Below, in pieces: positions 11,001-19,598 of a stretch of 49,052 bases of DNA; the stretch's first letter is position 1, and every line of letters starts with the position of its first letter. Under the pieces are notes generated by a model, which saw only the letters and a list, made by a program, of their open reading frames with translations, had not been told where the DNA came from and made no database searches. The stretch is from positions 1-49,052 of the forward strand of contig JACPQY010000036.1 in the NCBI GenBank assembly GCA_016190245.1, in the 5' to 3' direction. This DNA is from Nitrospirota bacterium. GTDB taxonomy: Bacteria; JACPQY01. Made by a program: the position numbers and the translations under genes.

Positions 11001-14000
11001 AGGGAGAGCTTGTGGTTGTTCCAGGCGCCGTTGTTCGAGCGGATGCCGGCCCGCAGGTGGAGGAGCTGGCCGACGGCCGAGTTGTAGGAGGTGTTCTGCG
11101 CCTCGAGGGCGATCTCGCTTTCGTCCGCCCACCGCCAGGAGACCTGCTCGTGCGTCGTGTCCTGCGCGATGGCATAGACGGAGTACGTGAAGGCCGAGGT
11201 CGAACCCGAATTAGTGAGGCGGAAGCGGTAGGCCTTGCCGGCGGCGGCGCTCTGCGGCTGGAGCTCGTAGCGGAACTCCGTCTGGCTCGTCGCCGAGAGC
11301 GAGTATCCGCCGTGCGCGCCGGTCTCGGAGTAGCGGCCGTTGATGAGCGAGCCCGAGCCCGCGTTGGTGACGAAGTTGGCCGTGGCGATGGCGTTGCCGT
11401 CCTGCCCGGTTCCGCCGGCGACGGCCTTCCAGTCGGCCGAGGTCGTCGTCACGTCGGTCCAGGAACCCGGCGTCCCGTTCGTCTTCTGGTACTGGAGGCG
11501 CCAGTCGAAACCGGCGGGGACGGCCGAGCCGTTCGACATGCGCACGGCTAGCGTGTAGGTCGAGCTCGGGGCGTATTCGAGCGAAGCGTCGGCCGTGCCG
11601 AAGCCGCTGCTGCCCGTGAGCTCGCCCGCACCCCAGTTGAAGGAATTCTGGGTCGCCATCGGGTTGTTGCCCGTGATCGCGATCGCCTGCGTGTAGATCT
11701 TGAGGACCTTGAGGAAACTACCGAAGGCGTCCACCTCCACGACGCGAAGGTAGTACGTGCCGGTGGTGAGGACGGTCACCGTGAAGTCCTCCTCGTACAG
11801 CGTGTCCGCGGTCTTGTTCTGAGAGGGCGGGACGCTGTCCTCGTGGTACACGCCGGCCGTGGGCGAACCGCCGAGCATGAGCGGCGTCACCCCCGCCCCT
11901 TCCGTGTGGTCGCCGTCGTCCCACATCCGGATGTTCGAGGAACTCGTGGTGACCAGCGTCGGCGCGGTGAAGTTGATGTCGGTGTCGTACTGCAGGGCGA
12001 GGTAGTGGGTGGTCCACGGACCATTGTTGGGGCGCAGGCCCGCGCGCAGGTGCAGGGCGTCATTCACCGTCGCATCAACCGACGCGTTTTCGGCTCCCAA
12101 GGCGGCCTCGCCGGGGTCGAGCCAGCGGAAGGACACCTGCTCGGTGGCCGTCTGCCGCCCGATCGGATAGACCGTGAAGGTGAAGGAGCCGGCGTTCCCG
12201 CTGTTGGTGAGCCTGAACTGGTACTTGTTGTTCGTGGCGGAGACCGTGGGTTGGAGGGCGTACCAGTGCTCCGTGTAGCGCATCGCGGCGAGCACCTGGA
12301 GGAAGCTCCCCGTCTCCGAGTACGTGCCGTCCACAGCCGTCACGCCGGGACCCGGCGGGCTGCCGCTGTTGGTCTTGAAGCCCGAGGTGGCGGTGATGGC
12401 CTGGCCGTCCACGCTGTACGTCGCGTCCACGGCCTTCCAGTCGGCAGATGACGTGGTCACGTTCGTCCAGGAGCCCGGCGTTCCGTTGATCTTCTGATAC
12501 TGGAGCTGCCAGGTGACGGAGGCTGAGGTGCCGCCGACCGTCGTCGAGGGCTCGGGACTGATGTATCTTCGAGCCTTGATGTAGTCGAACTCGGCGCAGG
12601 CGTTGTCCGCGCCAATCCCGATGATGGGACTCCAGGCCGTGCTGTAGGTCGTGTCGAGCCGCAGGTTGTTGTCAATGTACAGCTTGTGGTTGGTCCCCTG
12701 GATGATAAGGCCCATCTTGTACCACGTGTCCGGGTTGATGACCTGCGGGTTCTGCGAGATCGTGGTGCTCGTCCAGGCGGAAATATCCCATTCCTCCAGG
12801 CGCCAGTAGTCCGCGCCGACGCGCGCGCCGTCCACGCTCAGATCTCCCGTGGCCCCGTCACGGAAATTGAGCAGGAAGGTGTTCTCCCAGTTCCCGCACG
12901 CGCTGCTGAGCGGGCGGGTCAGCATCTCGACGTACCGGTCCGCCGGAACGCTCACGGCGGTCTGCCGGAGGTAGAAATGCTGGTTGCCGCTGTCGTCCAC
13001 GCGGGCATCGTCCGTCCCATTGATCGTCCACGTTCCGGCCGCCCCACCGGTGTCCCATTGGCTCAACGTGCCGGAGAAGTCATCATAGAAAGCATAGACG
13101 GCCGAACGGTTCGCGGGGGGGGTGGTCGAGCCCTGATCGTTGTCGTAATAGAGGTAGTATTCCTTGTCGTCCAGGCCGGCGGCGATCGCGACCTTGGTCT
13201 TGAACCAGATCTCCGTGCTCGTGCTGTTCCAGCTCGTTTCGGTGACGCGGTCCAGTTCGGTGTTGGTGGCGCCGTTGTAGTACACGATGCGGACGTCGTT
13301 GCCCCCGGGCGTCGAGCGGCCCTGGCCGACGATGTCCTGGTGGTTGATCGTGATCTTGACGGAATAATCGGCAGGCAGAGTGGACGCCGCGGTGTTGACG
13401 ACCTGGATCTGCTCGCGGTAGTCCCAGCCGCTGTTCCACCACGGGGCGTTGCCCAGACCGGAGCGGTTCTCCGCCTGGACCGCGAGGAGATAGATGTTGC
13501 CGGGCGTCATCTCCAACTGCGTGTCCGTGGTCTGGAACACCGGGCTCGCGGCGTCCGGCGCCCAGGCGTAGTAGTTCTGGCGCAGCGTGGGGTTCACGAC
13601 GAGGACCGTGATGAGTTGGCTGTACGTGTCGAGCGTGCCCACGAGCGCGCCGGCGGCGTCGAGGCGGACGACGCGCAGGTAGTACGTGCCGACGGTGTCC
13701 ACCGTGAGAGCGAAATCCGCTTCGTAGAGCACGTCCGCGCTCATGGCGGGTTCCGTCGACACCAACACGTTGGTCTCGTGGAAACGGCCCATCGTGGGGG
13801 TCCCGGAGAGGAGCGAGCCCGTGACCGTACTCTCGTCCGCGTGGTCGCCGTCGTCCCACATGTACACGGTGCTCGAGCTGGGCGTGGCCACGACGGCGGA
13901 GGCGAAGGTGCTGACCGTGTCGTACTGGACCCCAAGTCGCTGGCCGCTCCAGGTTCCGTTGTTCGACCGGACGCCCACGCGGAGGTGGAAGAGTTGGTTC

Positions 14001-17000
14001 TTGGCCACCGTGGCGGCCGTGTTCTCGTTGCTCAGGCCCGCGTCCGACTCGTCCGCCAGCCGGTACGAGACCTCTTCGCGCGTCGTCTGCTGCGCCTCGC
14101 CGAGCTGCGTGTAGGCGAAGCCGCCGGTGCTCTGGTTGTTCGTCAGCCGGAACCTGTAGTTGTTGCCCGCCGCGTCCGATTGCGGCTGGATGGAATACCA
14201 AAGCTCCGTGTAGTTGCCGGCAGCAAGATTAAAGGAAAGGGTCGGCGATCGGACAATCCCCACCTCGCTGTATCGCCCGGCGGCGGACGTCCCGGTGCCA
14301 GGGCCCGTCACGAAACTCCCTGTGGCGATCGAAGTGTCATTCGCGGCGTAGACCCCGTCCACGGCGATCCACTCCGGCGAGCTCGTGTTGACGGCCACCC
14401 AAGGCCCCGGCACGCCGTTGATCCGCTGGAACTCGATTTGCCATCGGTAGCTGGCGGCCGAGGTCCCCACGTTGGCCGGCCGGGTCGCGAGGATGTAGTT
14501 CGTCCCCGGCGTGAACTCGAGCGGTGTGTTCGGAGATCCGAAACTCGGCGACGCCACGTTCACCGCCCACGCGTAGCCCTCCTGTTGGACGGACGTGGAA
14601 GAAACCGTGATCGTGATCGCGTTGGCATAGTAGTCGAGGGCACCGAGAAGCGCCCCGAAGCCGTCCACCTTGACGAGACGCGCGTAGTACGTACCCGCCG
14701 CCTGTCCCACCACGGCCACGTCCTCTTCATAAATCAGGTCCTGGTTCTTGGACTGACTCGGCGGGATGTCGTCCTCGTGGTAGATCCCGTCCGCGTTGCT
14801 GCCCGTGAGGAGCTTGGTGCCACTGACGGGATCGCCTTCCAGGTGGTCCGCGTCGTCCCAGTATCGGATCTCCGCCGTGGCGGCGGTCATGATGACAGGG
14901 TTGAAACCGTCGCCCGAGGTGAACGCCGAGTCGGTATCGTACTGGAGGCCGAGGCGGTGGCTGCCGAACGGCTTGTAGCGGCTGCGGACGCTCCCCCGCA
15001 GGTGGAGCTGCGTACCGATGACCGTGGAGTAGCTCTTGTTCTCGTCCTGCGTGGAGGCCTCCGCATCGTCCGCCCACCTGAAGGCGACCTGCTCCACGTT
15101 CGCGCCGTAGCTCACATCAATCTGGGCGTAGTCGAAGATCATGTTGATCTCGTCGCCGGTGGCATTGATCTGCCCCTCCACCCTCACGCGCATCTTGAGG
15201 CGGCCGTTGGAGTCCAGGTAATCGTTCGTGAAGCCACTGCCTTTGAATCGCCGCAGAGGTCGCTCGGGGTTCGTGTCGCCCGACTCATCCCAGACGCCCG
15301 CCTCGGCCGTGTTCTGCCAGCCGCTCGGCGTGTTGGTAAGGAAGGGATCGCCGATCTCCTCCCACGTTGCCGTGGTGTAGTTGTAGAGATCCACGGCGGA
15401 ATCGCTGATCTTCGTCCAGTCCGCGGTGTCCGTCTGAGGAGCCGAGCCGTTGTTGGCGCCGGTCAGGTACATCTCGGCCCGGAACGTGAGGGTGTTGATA
15501 TCGTTCCCCGCGATGCCCGACACCTGGTCGTCCAGATCGAACGTGAACTCGACCGACGTCATCTGGGGGTCGAACAGAATCCCGACGCTGGCCATCTGCC
15601 CGCCCGCGTAGAGACCGTCGTCCGCCTCGAGGTTGTCCACCCAGAGGTCCGGGTCGCCACCGTCCGTGTTGTTGAAGTTCTGCCACGGCTGAAGGGAGGG
15701 ATCGGAATTGACGAGGCTCGTGATGGGAGGGAGGCTTGTGACCGAGCCGGTGGGCACGGCGATCGTCCGATTGCCCGCGGGGTTCTGGTCCGAGGCCGGA
15801 TAGGTGGACCCCTCCACGGTGATGTCGTTCGTCACAATCTTGGCGTCCACGGTGTTCCCGATGACGGCGGTGGATGACAGGGTGTAGACGATGAAGGCAT
15901 AGAAGGTTCCAGGAGCGGAGCCGTTCCCCATGTCCTGCCCACCGTTGAAGGTGACCTTGCCCGCGGCAAAGGGCTGGTTGGTCGCCCCAAAGGGGGTCGT
16001 GGTCGAAAAAGTCGAACTCGTGCCGGTGTAGTAGGCCGACACGCCCGAAACGTCGGTGTCGGCGATGTTGGTGCTCGTCACTTTGATTTGTTGGATCGTG
16101 AGCGGGGCGCCCGTTCCGGTCACGGCGAAGTCCAGTCTTAGAATCTGGGCGTTGGAGGCGCTCGGCTTGACCGTCGAAGTGTCAATGTTGGTCACGGTGA
16201 TCGTGCTGAGACTCTGGGGCGCGCTGATCGTGCGGGCGCCGCTCGGGCTGATCGCGACGGTGGAGGGGTAGTTGACGGCGCTGATCGTGACGTTCCCCGC
16301 CGTGATCTGGGCGTCGAGCGTATTGCCCGGCGTGGCCCCGCCCGCCACGTTGTACACGATGAAGACGTGGACGAGCTGGTTGTTGGGGAGCGAGCGGCTC
16401 CCCGTGAACGTGACCGAGCCTGCCGTGAAGGCCTGACCGGTCGTCCCGAAGGGATTGCTGGTCGAGAACGTGGTGCTGGTGCCCGTGTAGTACGCCGATA
16501 CGCCGCTCACATCGGAATCACTGGTGTTGAGGCTGGAGACGACGATCTGCGTGAGCGTCTGGCTCGTTCCGCCCTCGATGTCCAACCGGAGGATTTCGAC
16601 GTCGCTGGAACCCGCCGACACCGGGTTCGTGGAGGTGTGGATGCCGGTGACCTTGAAGTCGCCCGAGGCGCTCTCGCCGCTCAGCGCGAAGGATGGCTCG
16701 GGGTAGAAATACCGGCGGACGACGATATTGTCGAACCACCCCCACTGCTGGTTCGCCTGGAAGGCGGGCTGGCCGGTGGAGGCATAGCCGCCGTCCGCAT
16801 AGGCGAGGTTCTGGAGCGTGGCCGCAGCATCCGTGTCGTTGTTGACCCAGAAGCGATGGACGCTGTTCGCGCCGTTCTGGTAGATACCGTAGCGGATCGT
16901 GTCGTTGCCCGTTTGGCCGCCGGAGGAGGTGGCCGTGGAGGACTGGACGTTGATCCCGTCGCCGCTGCCGCCGTTGCCGGTCCCCACCGTGCAGCAGGGG

Positions 17001-19213
17001 AAGTAGCTGTTCGAGCCGGGGGCGGCCACGAGCGTGCTTCGGCTCGAGCCGCTCCCGCGGGTGATCCCGGGCGAGGTGAACGACCCGTTCGAGAAATGGG
17101 TGTAGTAGTTCGTCGCGGTTGCAGACCACCTCGTGATGAGCGTCGCCGTCCCGTTCGTGGGGTAGGCGCGGAAGGTGTTCCAGTCCGCCTGGACGAGAAG
17201 GTTCTGCTCGTTGATGGTCGAGATCCGCAGGCCGCCGTTGAAGTTGTCCCCCGTGTCGAAGCTGGCCGCCTGACGCGTGGAGTCGTAACGGGCCTGCGCC
17301 GAGTTCGTGCCGTCAATGTCCACGTGCTTGCCGTTTTCGTAGCCCGAGGTCGCGACGGTCGCGTTGCGGTTGTAGGCCTCGACGGACCGGATCTGCGGCG
17401 TGCCGGCCGTCCGGACGATCCGGATGTACCGCGCCACCGACAGCCCGCTGGAGGCCAGGTCCAGGTTGACGCTGCTGCCGGTGCTCGATCCGATGAGCGT
17501 CCACGGGCCCAACTCCCAGGCGCTGCCGTACACATCGAAGTTGTTCCCGCCGCCGCTGCTCGTCCTGACTCTCAGGTCGTTGCTGCTGCCGTTGGTGATC
17601 TCCTCGCCCTCCCCCATGTCCAGGATGAGCTGACCTCCCGCGGAGATCGAGGCCGACTGGTTGGCCGTTTCGGTGCCGACCGCCTTGTAGTCCTCCGTCA
17701 CGGCGGTGGAAGACACCACCGAGTTGGCCCAATCATCGCCCTGCGACACCGCGGTGTTCGACGAGAAGTCGTCGTACCAGAGGTAAACGTCCGAGGGGTT
17801 GCTGGATGGCGCGAGGGCCGCGGTGTTGCCGTAGTACACATAGTAGTTGTTGTCCGATCCGCTCGCCGCGATGGAGGCCTGCGTGGGGAAATAGACCCTC
17901 GTATTGCCGGAGTTCCAGGCGGTCGAGTTGGTCCGAGGCACCTCGACGTAGGTGGAACCGTTCCAGTACACGATGCGGACGTCGTCGCCGTCCGCCTGGG
18001 CCTTGCCGCCCGTCACCCACGTCGCGTGGGTGAGATCCGCGCGCACCGAGTAGCCTGCGGGGAGGGCCTGGCTCCCCACATTGTTGGTGATCGTGATTCT
18101 CTGGCGGTAGCCGTACGCGCCCGACTTCCATGCTTCTTCAAGCTGAACCACGGGCTCGGGGCTGATGTAGTAGCGGAACTTCACGTCGTCGAACTGGGCG
18201 TGCGAATCCTCGTTGCCCAGACCCATCACCGTGTTCCAGGTCGTCTCCGCGCCGGTCATCGTGTACGTGAACTTCTGCGCCCCGTCCACCCAGAACGTGA
18301 TCACGTTGCCGTTGAGGCGGACCTTGCAGGAGTACCAGATCCCCCGGTCAATGGTCTGCGAGTAGCTGGTGTAGGTGGTCTCCGCCGTGGAGGACGTCCA
18401 CTGCTCCACGCGCCATTCGTCCGCCCCCTCGCGAGCGCCGACGACGATGCGCTGCTGCGTGTCGGCCGGGTTCTCGCGCAGGGTCATGAAGAAGTTCCAG
18501 ATCGAGCCGTCGAACGGCGAGTAGCCCTTCCATTCCATCTCGAACGCGGAGGGCGTGGGAAGGTAGCTCTGCTGGAGGAAGTAGTGGGTGTTGGAGCTGT
18601 CCGCGCTGTCGAGGACGCCCGAGCTGATGGACCAACTTCCCGTCCCCGGCGTGCCCCACTTCGAGAGCGTGCCGGAGAAATCGTCGTAGATCAGGTACAC
18701 GTTGTTCTGATCGGCCGGGGGGCCGCCCGCGGCGGGGTTGTTATAGTAGAGGTAGTAGTCGCGCGACTCGCGGCCCGATTTGAGCCGGTTCTGGGCGCGG
18801 AAGCGAATCTCCGTGGCCGACGTGTTCCAGGAGGTGGCCGCGAGGCGATCCAGTTCCACGTTCACCTTGCGCGTGCGACTGTAGTACACGATCCGGATGT
18901 CGTTGCCGTTCGAGAGCGACTGGCCGGCGGAGACGAGCGAGGCGTGGTCGAGGTTGAACAGGAGCGTGTAGCCCTGGGGCATGTCCAGGTTCGAGTCGTT
19001 GCGGATGTGGATGATCTGGCGGTTGCTGAAGTTCCCGTCCCACCACGCGACCGTCTCAGCTTCAGCGCGACCGAAGAGGACGTACAGGCCATAGCCTACG
19101 CCCAGGAGAGCGAAGAGGCCCACCTGCACGTACCGCGGGGCATGGCGGAATGCCTCCGGAACGGACCGGAGGCGGCGTGCGATCGACCGCAGGGCCGCTA
19201 GCACGCGCTCCAT
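5099..19213 (-). CDS. 4,704-aa modular surface protein (DUF2341, tandem repeats, beta-propeller-like end)
   Basis: ATG at 19213 follows a strong CCGGAGG Shine-Dalgarno. Order seen: basic N-terminus, hydrophobic segment 29-47 and a possible AEA|E cleavage near 52; DUF2341 plus concanavalin-like domain (about 57-355); a second DUF2341 (about 365) followed by a discoidin-like part and another lectin-like part; two copies of a domain resembling the N-terminal domain of BNR neuraminidases (about 852-1150); seven alternating A-B modules (about 1372-4025); beta-helix-like strands beginning with a GNWTPSGVP motif (about 4030-4270); and a C-terminal region of short PQQ/FG-GAP-like strands to residue 4704. 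A third DUF2341-lectin block interrupts module B2. No enzyme active site or C-terminal anchor was seen. It is inferred to be an extracellular adhesin or matrix protein. The next gene on this strand (4830) has its own promoter. Confidence 0.9.
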   Translation of the reverse strand: MERVLAALRSIARRLRSVPEAFRHAPRYVQVGLFALLGVGYGLYVLFGRAEAETVAWWDGNFSNRQIIHIRNDSNLDMPQGYTLLFNLDHASLVSAGQSLSNGNDIRIVYYSRTRKVNVELDRLAATSWNTSATEIRFRAQNRLKSGRESRDYYLYYNNPAAGGPPADQNNVYLIYDDFSGTLSKWGTPGTGSWSISSGVLDSADSSNTHYFLQQSYLPTPSAFEMEWKGYSPFDGSIWNFFMTLRENPADTQQRIVVGAREGADEWRVEQWTSSTAETTYTSYSQTIDRGIWYSCKVRLNGNVITFWVDGAQKFTYTMTGAETTWNTVMGLGNEDSHAQFDDVKFRYYISPEPVVQLEEAWKSGAYGYRQRITITNNVGSQALPAGYSVRADLTHATWVTGGKAQADGDDVRIVYWNGSTYVEVPRTNSTAWNSGNTRVYFPTQASIAASGSDNNYYVYYGNTAALAPSSNPSDVYLWYDDFSSNTAVSQGDDWANSVVSSTAVTEDYKAVGTETANQSASISAGGQLILDMGEGEEITNGSSNDLRVRTSSGGGNNFDVYGSAWELGPWTLIGSSTGSSVNLDLASSGLSVARYIRIVRTAGTPQIRSVEAYNRNATVATSGYENGKHVDIDGTNSAQARYDSTRQAASFDTGDNFNGGLRISTINEQNLLVQADWNTFRAYPTNGTATLITRWSATATNYYTHFSNGSFTSPGITRGSGSSRSTLVAAPGSNSYFPCCTVGTGNGGSGDGINVQSSTATSSGGQTGNDTIRYGIYQNGANSVHRFWVNNDTDAAATLQNLAYADGGYASTGQPAFQANQQWGWFDNIVVRRYFYPEPSFALSGESASGDFKVTGIHTSTNPVSAGSSDVEILRLDIEGGTSQTLTQIVVSSLNTSDSDVSGVSAYYTGTSTTFSTSNPFGTTGQAFTAGSVTFTGSRSLPNNQLVHVFIVYNVAGGATPGNTLDAQITAGNVTISAVNYPSTVAISPSGARTISAPQSLSTITVTNIDTSTVKPSASNAQILRLDFAVTGTGAPLTIQQIKVTSTNIADTDVSGVSAYYTGTSSTFSTTTPFGATNQPFAAGKVTFNGGQDMGNGSAPGTFYAFIVYTLSSTAVIGNTVDAKIVTNDITVEGSTYPASDQNPAGNRTIAVPTGSVTSLPPITSLVNSDPSLQPWQNFNNTDGGDPDLWVDNLEADDGLYAGGQMASVGILFDPQMTSVEFTFDLDDQVSGIAGNDINTLTFRAEMYLTGANNGSAPQTDTADWTKISDSAVDLYNYTTATWEEIGDPFLTNTPSGWQNTAEAGVWDESGDTNPERPLRRFKGSGFTNDYLDSNGRLKMRVRVEGQINATGDEINMIFDYAQIDVSYGANVEQVAFRWADDAEASTQDENKSYSTVIGTQLHLRGSVRSRYKPFGSHRLGLQYDTDSAFTSGDGFNPVIMTAATAEIRYWDDADHLEGDPVSGTKLLTGSNADGIYHEDDIPPSQSKNQDLIYEEDVAVVGQAAGTYYARLVKVDGFGALLGALDYYANAITITVSSTSVQQEGYAWAVNVASPSFGSPNTPLEFTPGTNYILATRPANVGTSAASYRWQIEFQRINGVPGPWVAVNTSSPEWIAVDGVYAANDTSIATGSFVTGPGTGTSAAGRYSEVGIVRSPTLSFNLAAGNYTELWYSIQPQSDAAGNNYRFRLTNNQSTGGFAYTQLGEAQQTTREEVSYRLADESDAGLSNENTAATVAKNQLFHLRVGVRSNNGTWSGQRLGVQYDTVSTFASAVVATPSSSTVYMWDDGDHADESTVTGSLLSGTPTMGRFHETNVLVSTEPAMSADVLYEADFALTVDTVGTYYLRVVRLDAAGALVGTLDTYSQLITVLVVNPTLRQNYYAWAPDAASPVFQTTDTQLEMTPGNIYLLAVQAENRSGLGNAPWWNSGWDYREQIQVVNTAASTLPADYSVKITINHQDIVGQGRSTPGGNDVRIVYYNGATNTELDRVTETSWNSTSTEIWFKTKVAIAAGLDDKEYYLYYDNDQGSTTPPANRSAVYAFYDDFSGTLSQWDTGGAAGTWTINGTDDARVDDSGNQHFYLRQTAVSVPADRYVEMLTRPLSSACGNWENTFLLNFRDGATGDLSVDGARVGADYWRLEEWDISAWTSTTISQNPQVINPDTWYKMGLIIQGTNHKLYIDNNLRLDTTYSTAWSPIIGIGADNACAEFDYIKARRYISPEPSTTVGGTSASVTWQLQYQKINGTPGSWTNVTTSSADWKAVDATYSVDGQAITATSGFKTNSGSPPGPGVTAVDGTYSETGSFLQVLAAMRYTEHWYALQPTVSATNNKYQFRLTNSGNAGSFTFTVYPIGRQTATEQVSFRWLDPGEAALGAENASVDATVNDALHLRAGLRPNNGPWTTHYLALQYDTDINFTAPTLVTTSSSNIRMWDDGDHTEGAGVTPLMLGGSPTAGVYHEDSVPPSQNKTADTLYEEDFTVTVLTTGTYYLRVVEVDAFGSFLKVLKIYTQAIAITGNNPMATQNSFNWGAGELTGSSGFGTADASLEYAPSSTYTLAVRMSNGSAVPAGFDWRLQYQKTNGTPGSWTDVTTTSADWKAVAGGTGQDGNAIATANFVTNAGSGSLINGRYSETGAHGGYSLSATSQTEFRYELQPQSAAAGKAYRFRLTNSGSTSAFTYSVYAIAQDTTHEQVSWRWADESEIALEAQNTSYNSAVGQLLHLRAGIRSNNGAWNNHKLSLQYDTNSAFPSPVNVTTATANVQMWDDSDRVEGTNVAATILTGSPTAGLYHEVENQSVTQSKTLDTLYEEDFTVTITATGTYYLRAVDYNGGSPAVLDTYSSPVIAVTATVPSVGQNGYNWSPNQASPAWQTANTMLSFATSTTYILAVRAKNTGGSPATLNWRLQYQKDPTGSPGAWTNITTSSNDWRAVDGVYGLDNTNVATGSFSTGSETGTGVSGMYSEDGIVSSFTLNSNEYSELWFSIQPLSSAALNRYKFRLTDNGATGPFAYNQSPEAAQLVTQQVSFRWADAAEAALATENSSFNANVNDTVHLRTGLKGKHLTWSTHYLSLQYDTDINFAAPTLVTTSSSNIQYWNDTDHLKGDAVTGSILSSSPTAGKYHEDGVPPGQTANADTLYEEDFTVKVTSTGTYYLRVVETDSSGVFLKVLNNYLQTISLTGNNPATSQDSFNWGAGELTAGTGFGTADSVIEITPGTTYTLAVRVSNTGAVPNNYDWRLQYQRTTGTPGPWTDLTTGSVDWKAVVNTVQDGTAITTGNFVTNAGAGTAANGRYSETGAQGTYSLGAGNQTELRYEIQPQSAASGKAYSFRITNSGSTAGISYTILAQAKDTTHEQVSFRWADGAENQLALENNAYTAAVNQQLHLRTGIKSNNSPWNGHYLALQYDTVSSFANANGAPSTYLITTSSTPIKYWDDADHLNNDALSGTLLSGTPTAGRYHESNVVSSQNKSLDILYEEDFTVEIGASGTYYLRVVEVDNTGAYVGLLDTYTQAISFSATVPNVSLAAYEWAQNVASPDWSGPSNTIKEFTTSTTYIAAVRMENTGASPSTFSWRLEYQKDPTGSPGPWTAVTTTSTDWRAVDGAYGADNASVSTGSFVTGTGTGTGVNGVYCEDGIVSSFTLGAGEFTELWYSVQPQGSSALNRYRFRITDNGANGSFVYTVYPEAAQRVKEQVAYRWADKTEIALEPENTQAIVSPNDLVRVRVGIKSKHLSWTGHNLALQFDTSSLFPAPTLITGASATIRGWNDTDYNDGHLDGDSPVTALALSGSPTGGVYHEDNDQPAAQNKSADTLYEEDFTIKPTAIGNYYLRAVEVDASGANPQVLNTYTVTIELAVQSAGNAQGAFDVADDAASLTWKGDNGEFYFTPGNKYVVAVRIDHSDPNSNYTWVLQYQKDPNGSPGPWTSITNTSTDWKMAPTGTYAKANGASVTSGERGTSGGNPWVNGEYWNSDTDTAYTAAGNPTTTELWFRVQADATATDGQEYRFRITNNGSTSGLTYTVYPSATNFKKISSGAWNTGGNWTPSGVPTGSENVVVQGAAITMDAAAGACKKLIIDGGFALDILASNTLTVNDTLTVRSGGTLRVNNTSAVLVALQNATVESGGTLELASTGAFQLAGGKSLTINGTFNSSGSGSGPTLTRNGGSGTIDVTLTGTVNITKLQFSYGDLQGLDVSSTATITDLAGIRFTNIDSGVGARFLSIARASGTVSVRGGYFDTVGGSQYNIRLQDTNGGSDLVGCAENRGVGTSGPGAGAAYESEVNTAILNWMWSCSSDTSGTIAGFPTLAFDWTTYAQYAVYVAFTDTGGAGTVDRIYVRDTAGNPLYTYDIAEANGNILGTPIWDTKSETVFGPCDMNNDGDSTDSLHVLYVPTGKADPGSVAKIFLLVDTGTALQLPKAGCPWQAAYSHANVDEITSPLIYDLNNLYFGGENAADGARIFGVQIADTDTTPDAPAKDVGAASRVQTAPSWRNISGTVYLYAGSKAAGACGGGAHLYRVDTTGSGSVDSDNTTPVQHVNSTLTLMSNKVYGGDDGGRMHGVDNGTVGLPNLSGYPYRDTTNHTVGDLDNCLYKITAAPYVTYSTWKVEYGDSDGHFYVLSSSGTPQSGYPFRPGGSTAAFTNGGLMLSGVMVVGNANGKLYYIDESAANLFLTYDFGSGVAIGQVGYNSNQQKFMIGTSNGGLYFLNKETDPTP
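7140..15100 (-). repeat. Seven-fold A-B module array in the giant gene, about 1 kb per unit
   Basis: Module A begins with EQVSFRWAD-like residues and carries LHLR, LQYDT, YHE, LYEEDF and GTYYLRVVE. Module B carries Y.W....ASP, RLQYQK..GTPG.W, YSE.G and RFRLTNSG. A modules start near 15100, 14080, 12145, 11150, 10165, 9170 and 8160. Units 3 and 5 share SFNWGAGELT.. and GTPG.W; units 4 and 6 share DPTGSPG.W, DWRAVDG and EDGIVSSFTL. This implies duplication of two-unit blocks. The wider gap between units 2 and 3 is the inserted DUF2341-lectin block (about 13455-12540). Confidence 0.85.
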
Positions 19214-19395
19214 GCATCCTCCGGAGATCGTGCCGAGCGCGCCTCCGGCTGGGACCCGCCCACCGGATCCTTGCCCACATCTGCCTTCGAGTAGCCGTAG
19301 CCCATAAATCCTCTACTCGTCCTGCCACTCCAAGAGCGCGAGTAGGCCCTTGGGATAGGGTATGTTACCCTACCGATTACTGCGCCAGACTTACC

Positions 19396-19410
19396 GCAAC
19401 ACTATTGCCA
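19396..19410 (-). promoter_or_regulatory. Sigma-54 promoter-like site of the 4,704-aa gene
   Basis: The minus strand reads TGGCAATAGTGTTGC: -24 TGGCA, -12 TTGC, correct five-base spacer. The match is weaker than at the other two sites (A instead of C after TGGCA), but it has the same upstream palindrome at the same distance. The leader to the ATG at 19213 would be about 170 nt. Confidence 0.5.
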
Positions 19411-19509
19411 CTTAGGCAATTGTACCGTATTGGAACAACATAACAACCGCCACAGGCAATCCAGATGGGGCACTAATCCGAGAAAAAACCATAAGATTCC
19501 AGCCCAGTC

Positions 19510-19527
19510 TGTCAAAGAATGCGACAG
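19510..19527. promoter_or_regulatory. Putative enhancer site 2, TGTCA-N8-GACAG
   Basis: TGTCAAAGAATGCGACAG. It shares TGCGACAG with site 1 and lies 100 bp upstream of the -24 element at 19410. The centre-to-GG distance is 110 bp against 120 and 122 at the other sites, so it stays on nearly the same DNA face. Confidence 0.55.
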
Positions 19528-19598
19528 TTCCCATATCCCAAACCTCGCAGTCCCCACTTCCCTTAATCCGTTAATCCGTCGCCAAGCGTCCGTGTCCC

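Noticed and set aside
7140-15100. Repeat array as a CRISPR or satellite
   Set aside because: Units are about 1 kb, in frame and protein-conserved, so they are coding modules.
12686-15877. 1,063-codon plus-strand frame (and the similar one at 16367-19201)
   Set aside because: Antisense of the giant gene; composition mirrors the coding strand, no recognisable motif or ribosome binding site.
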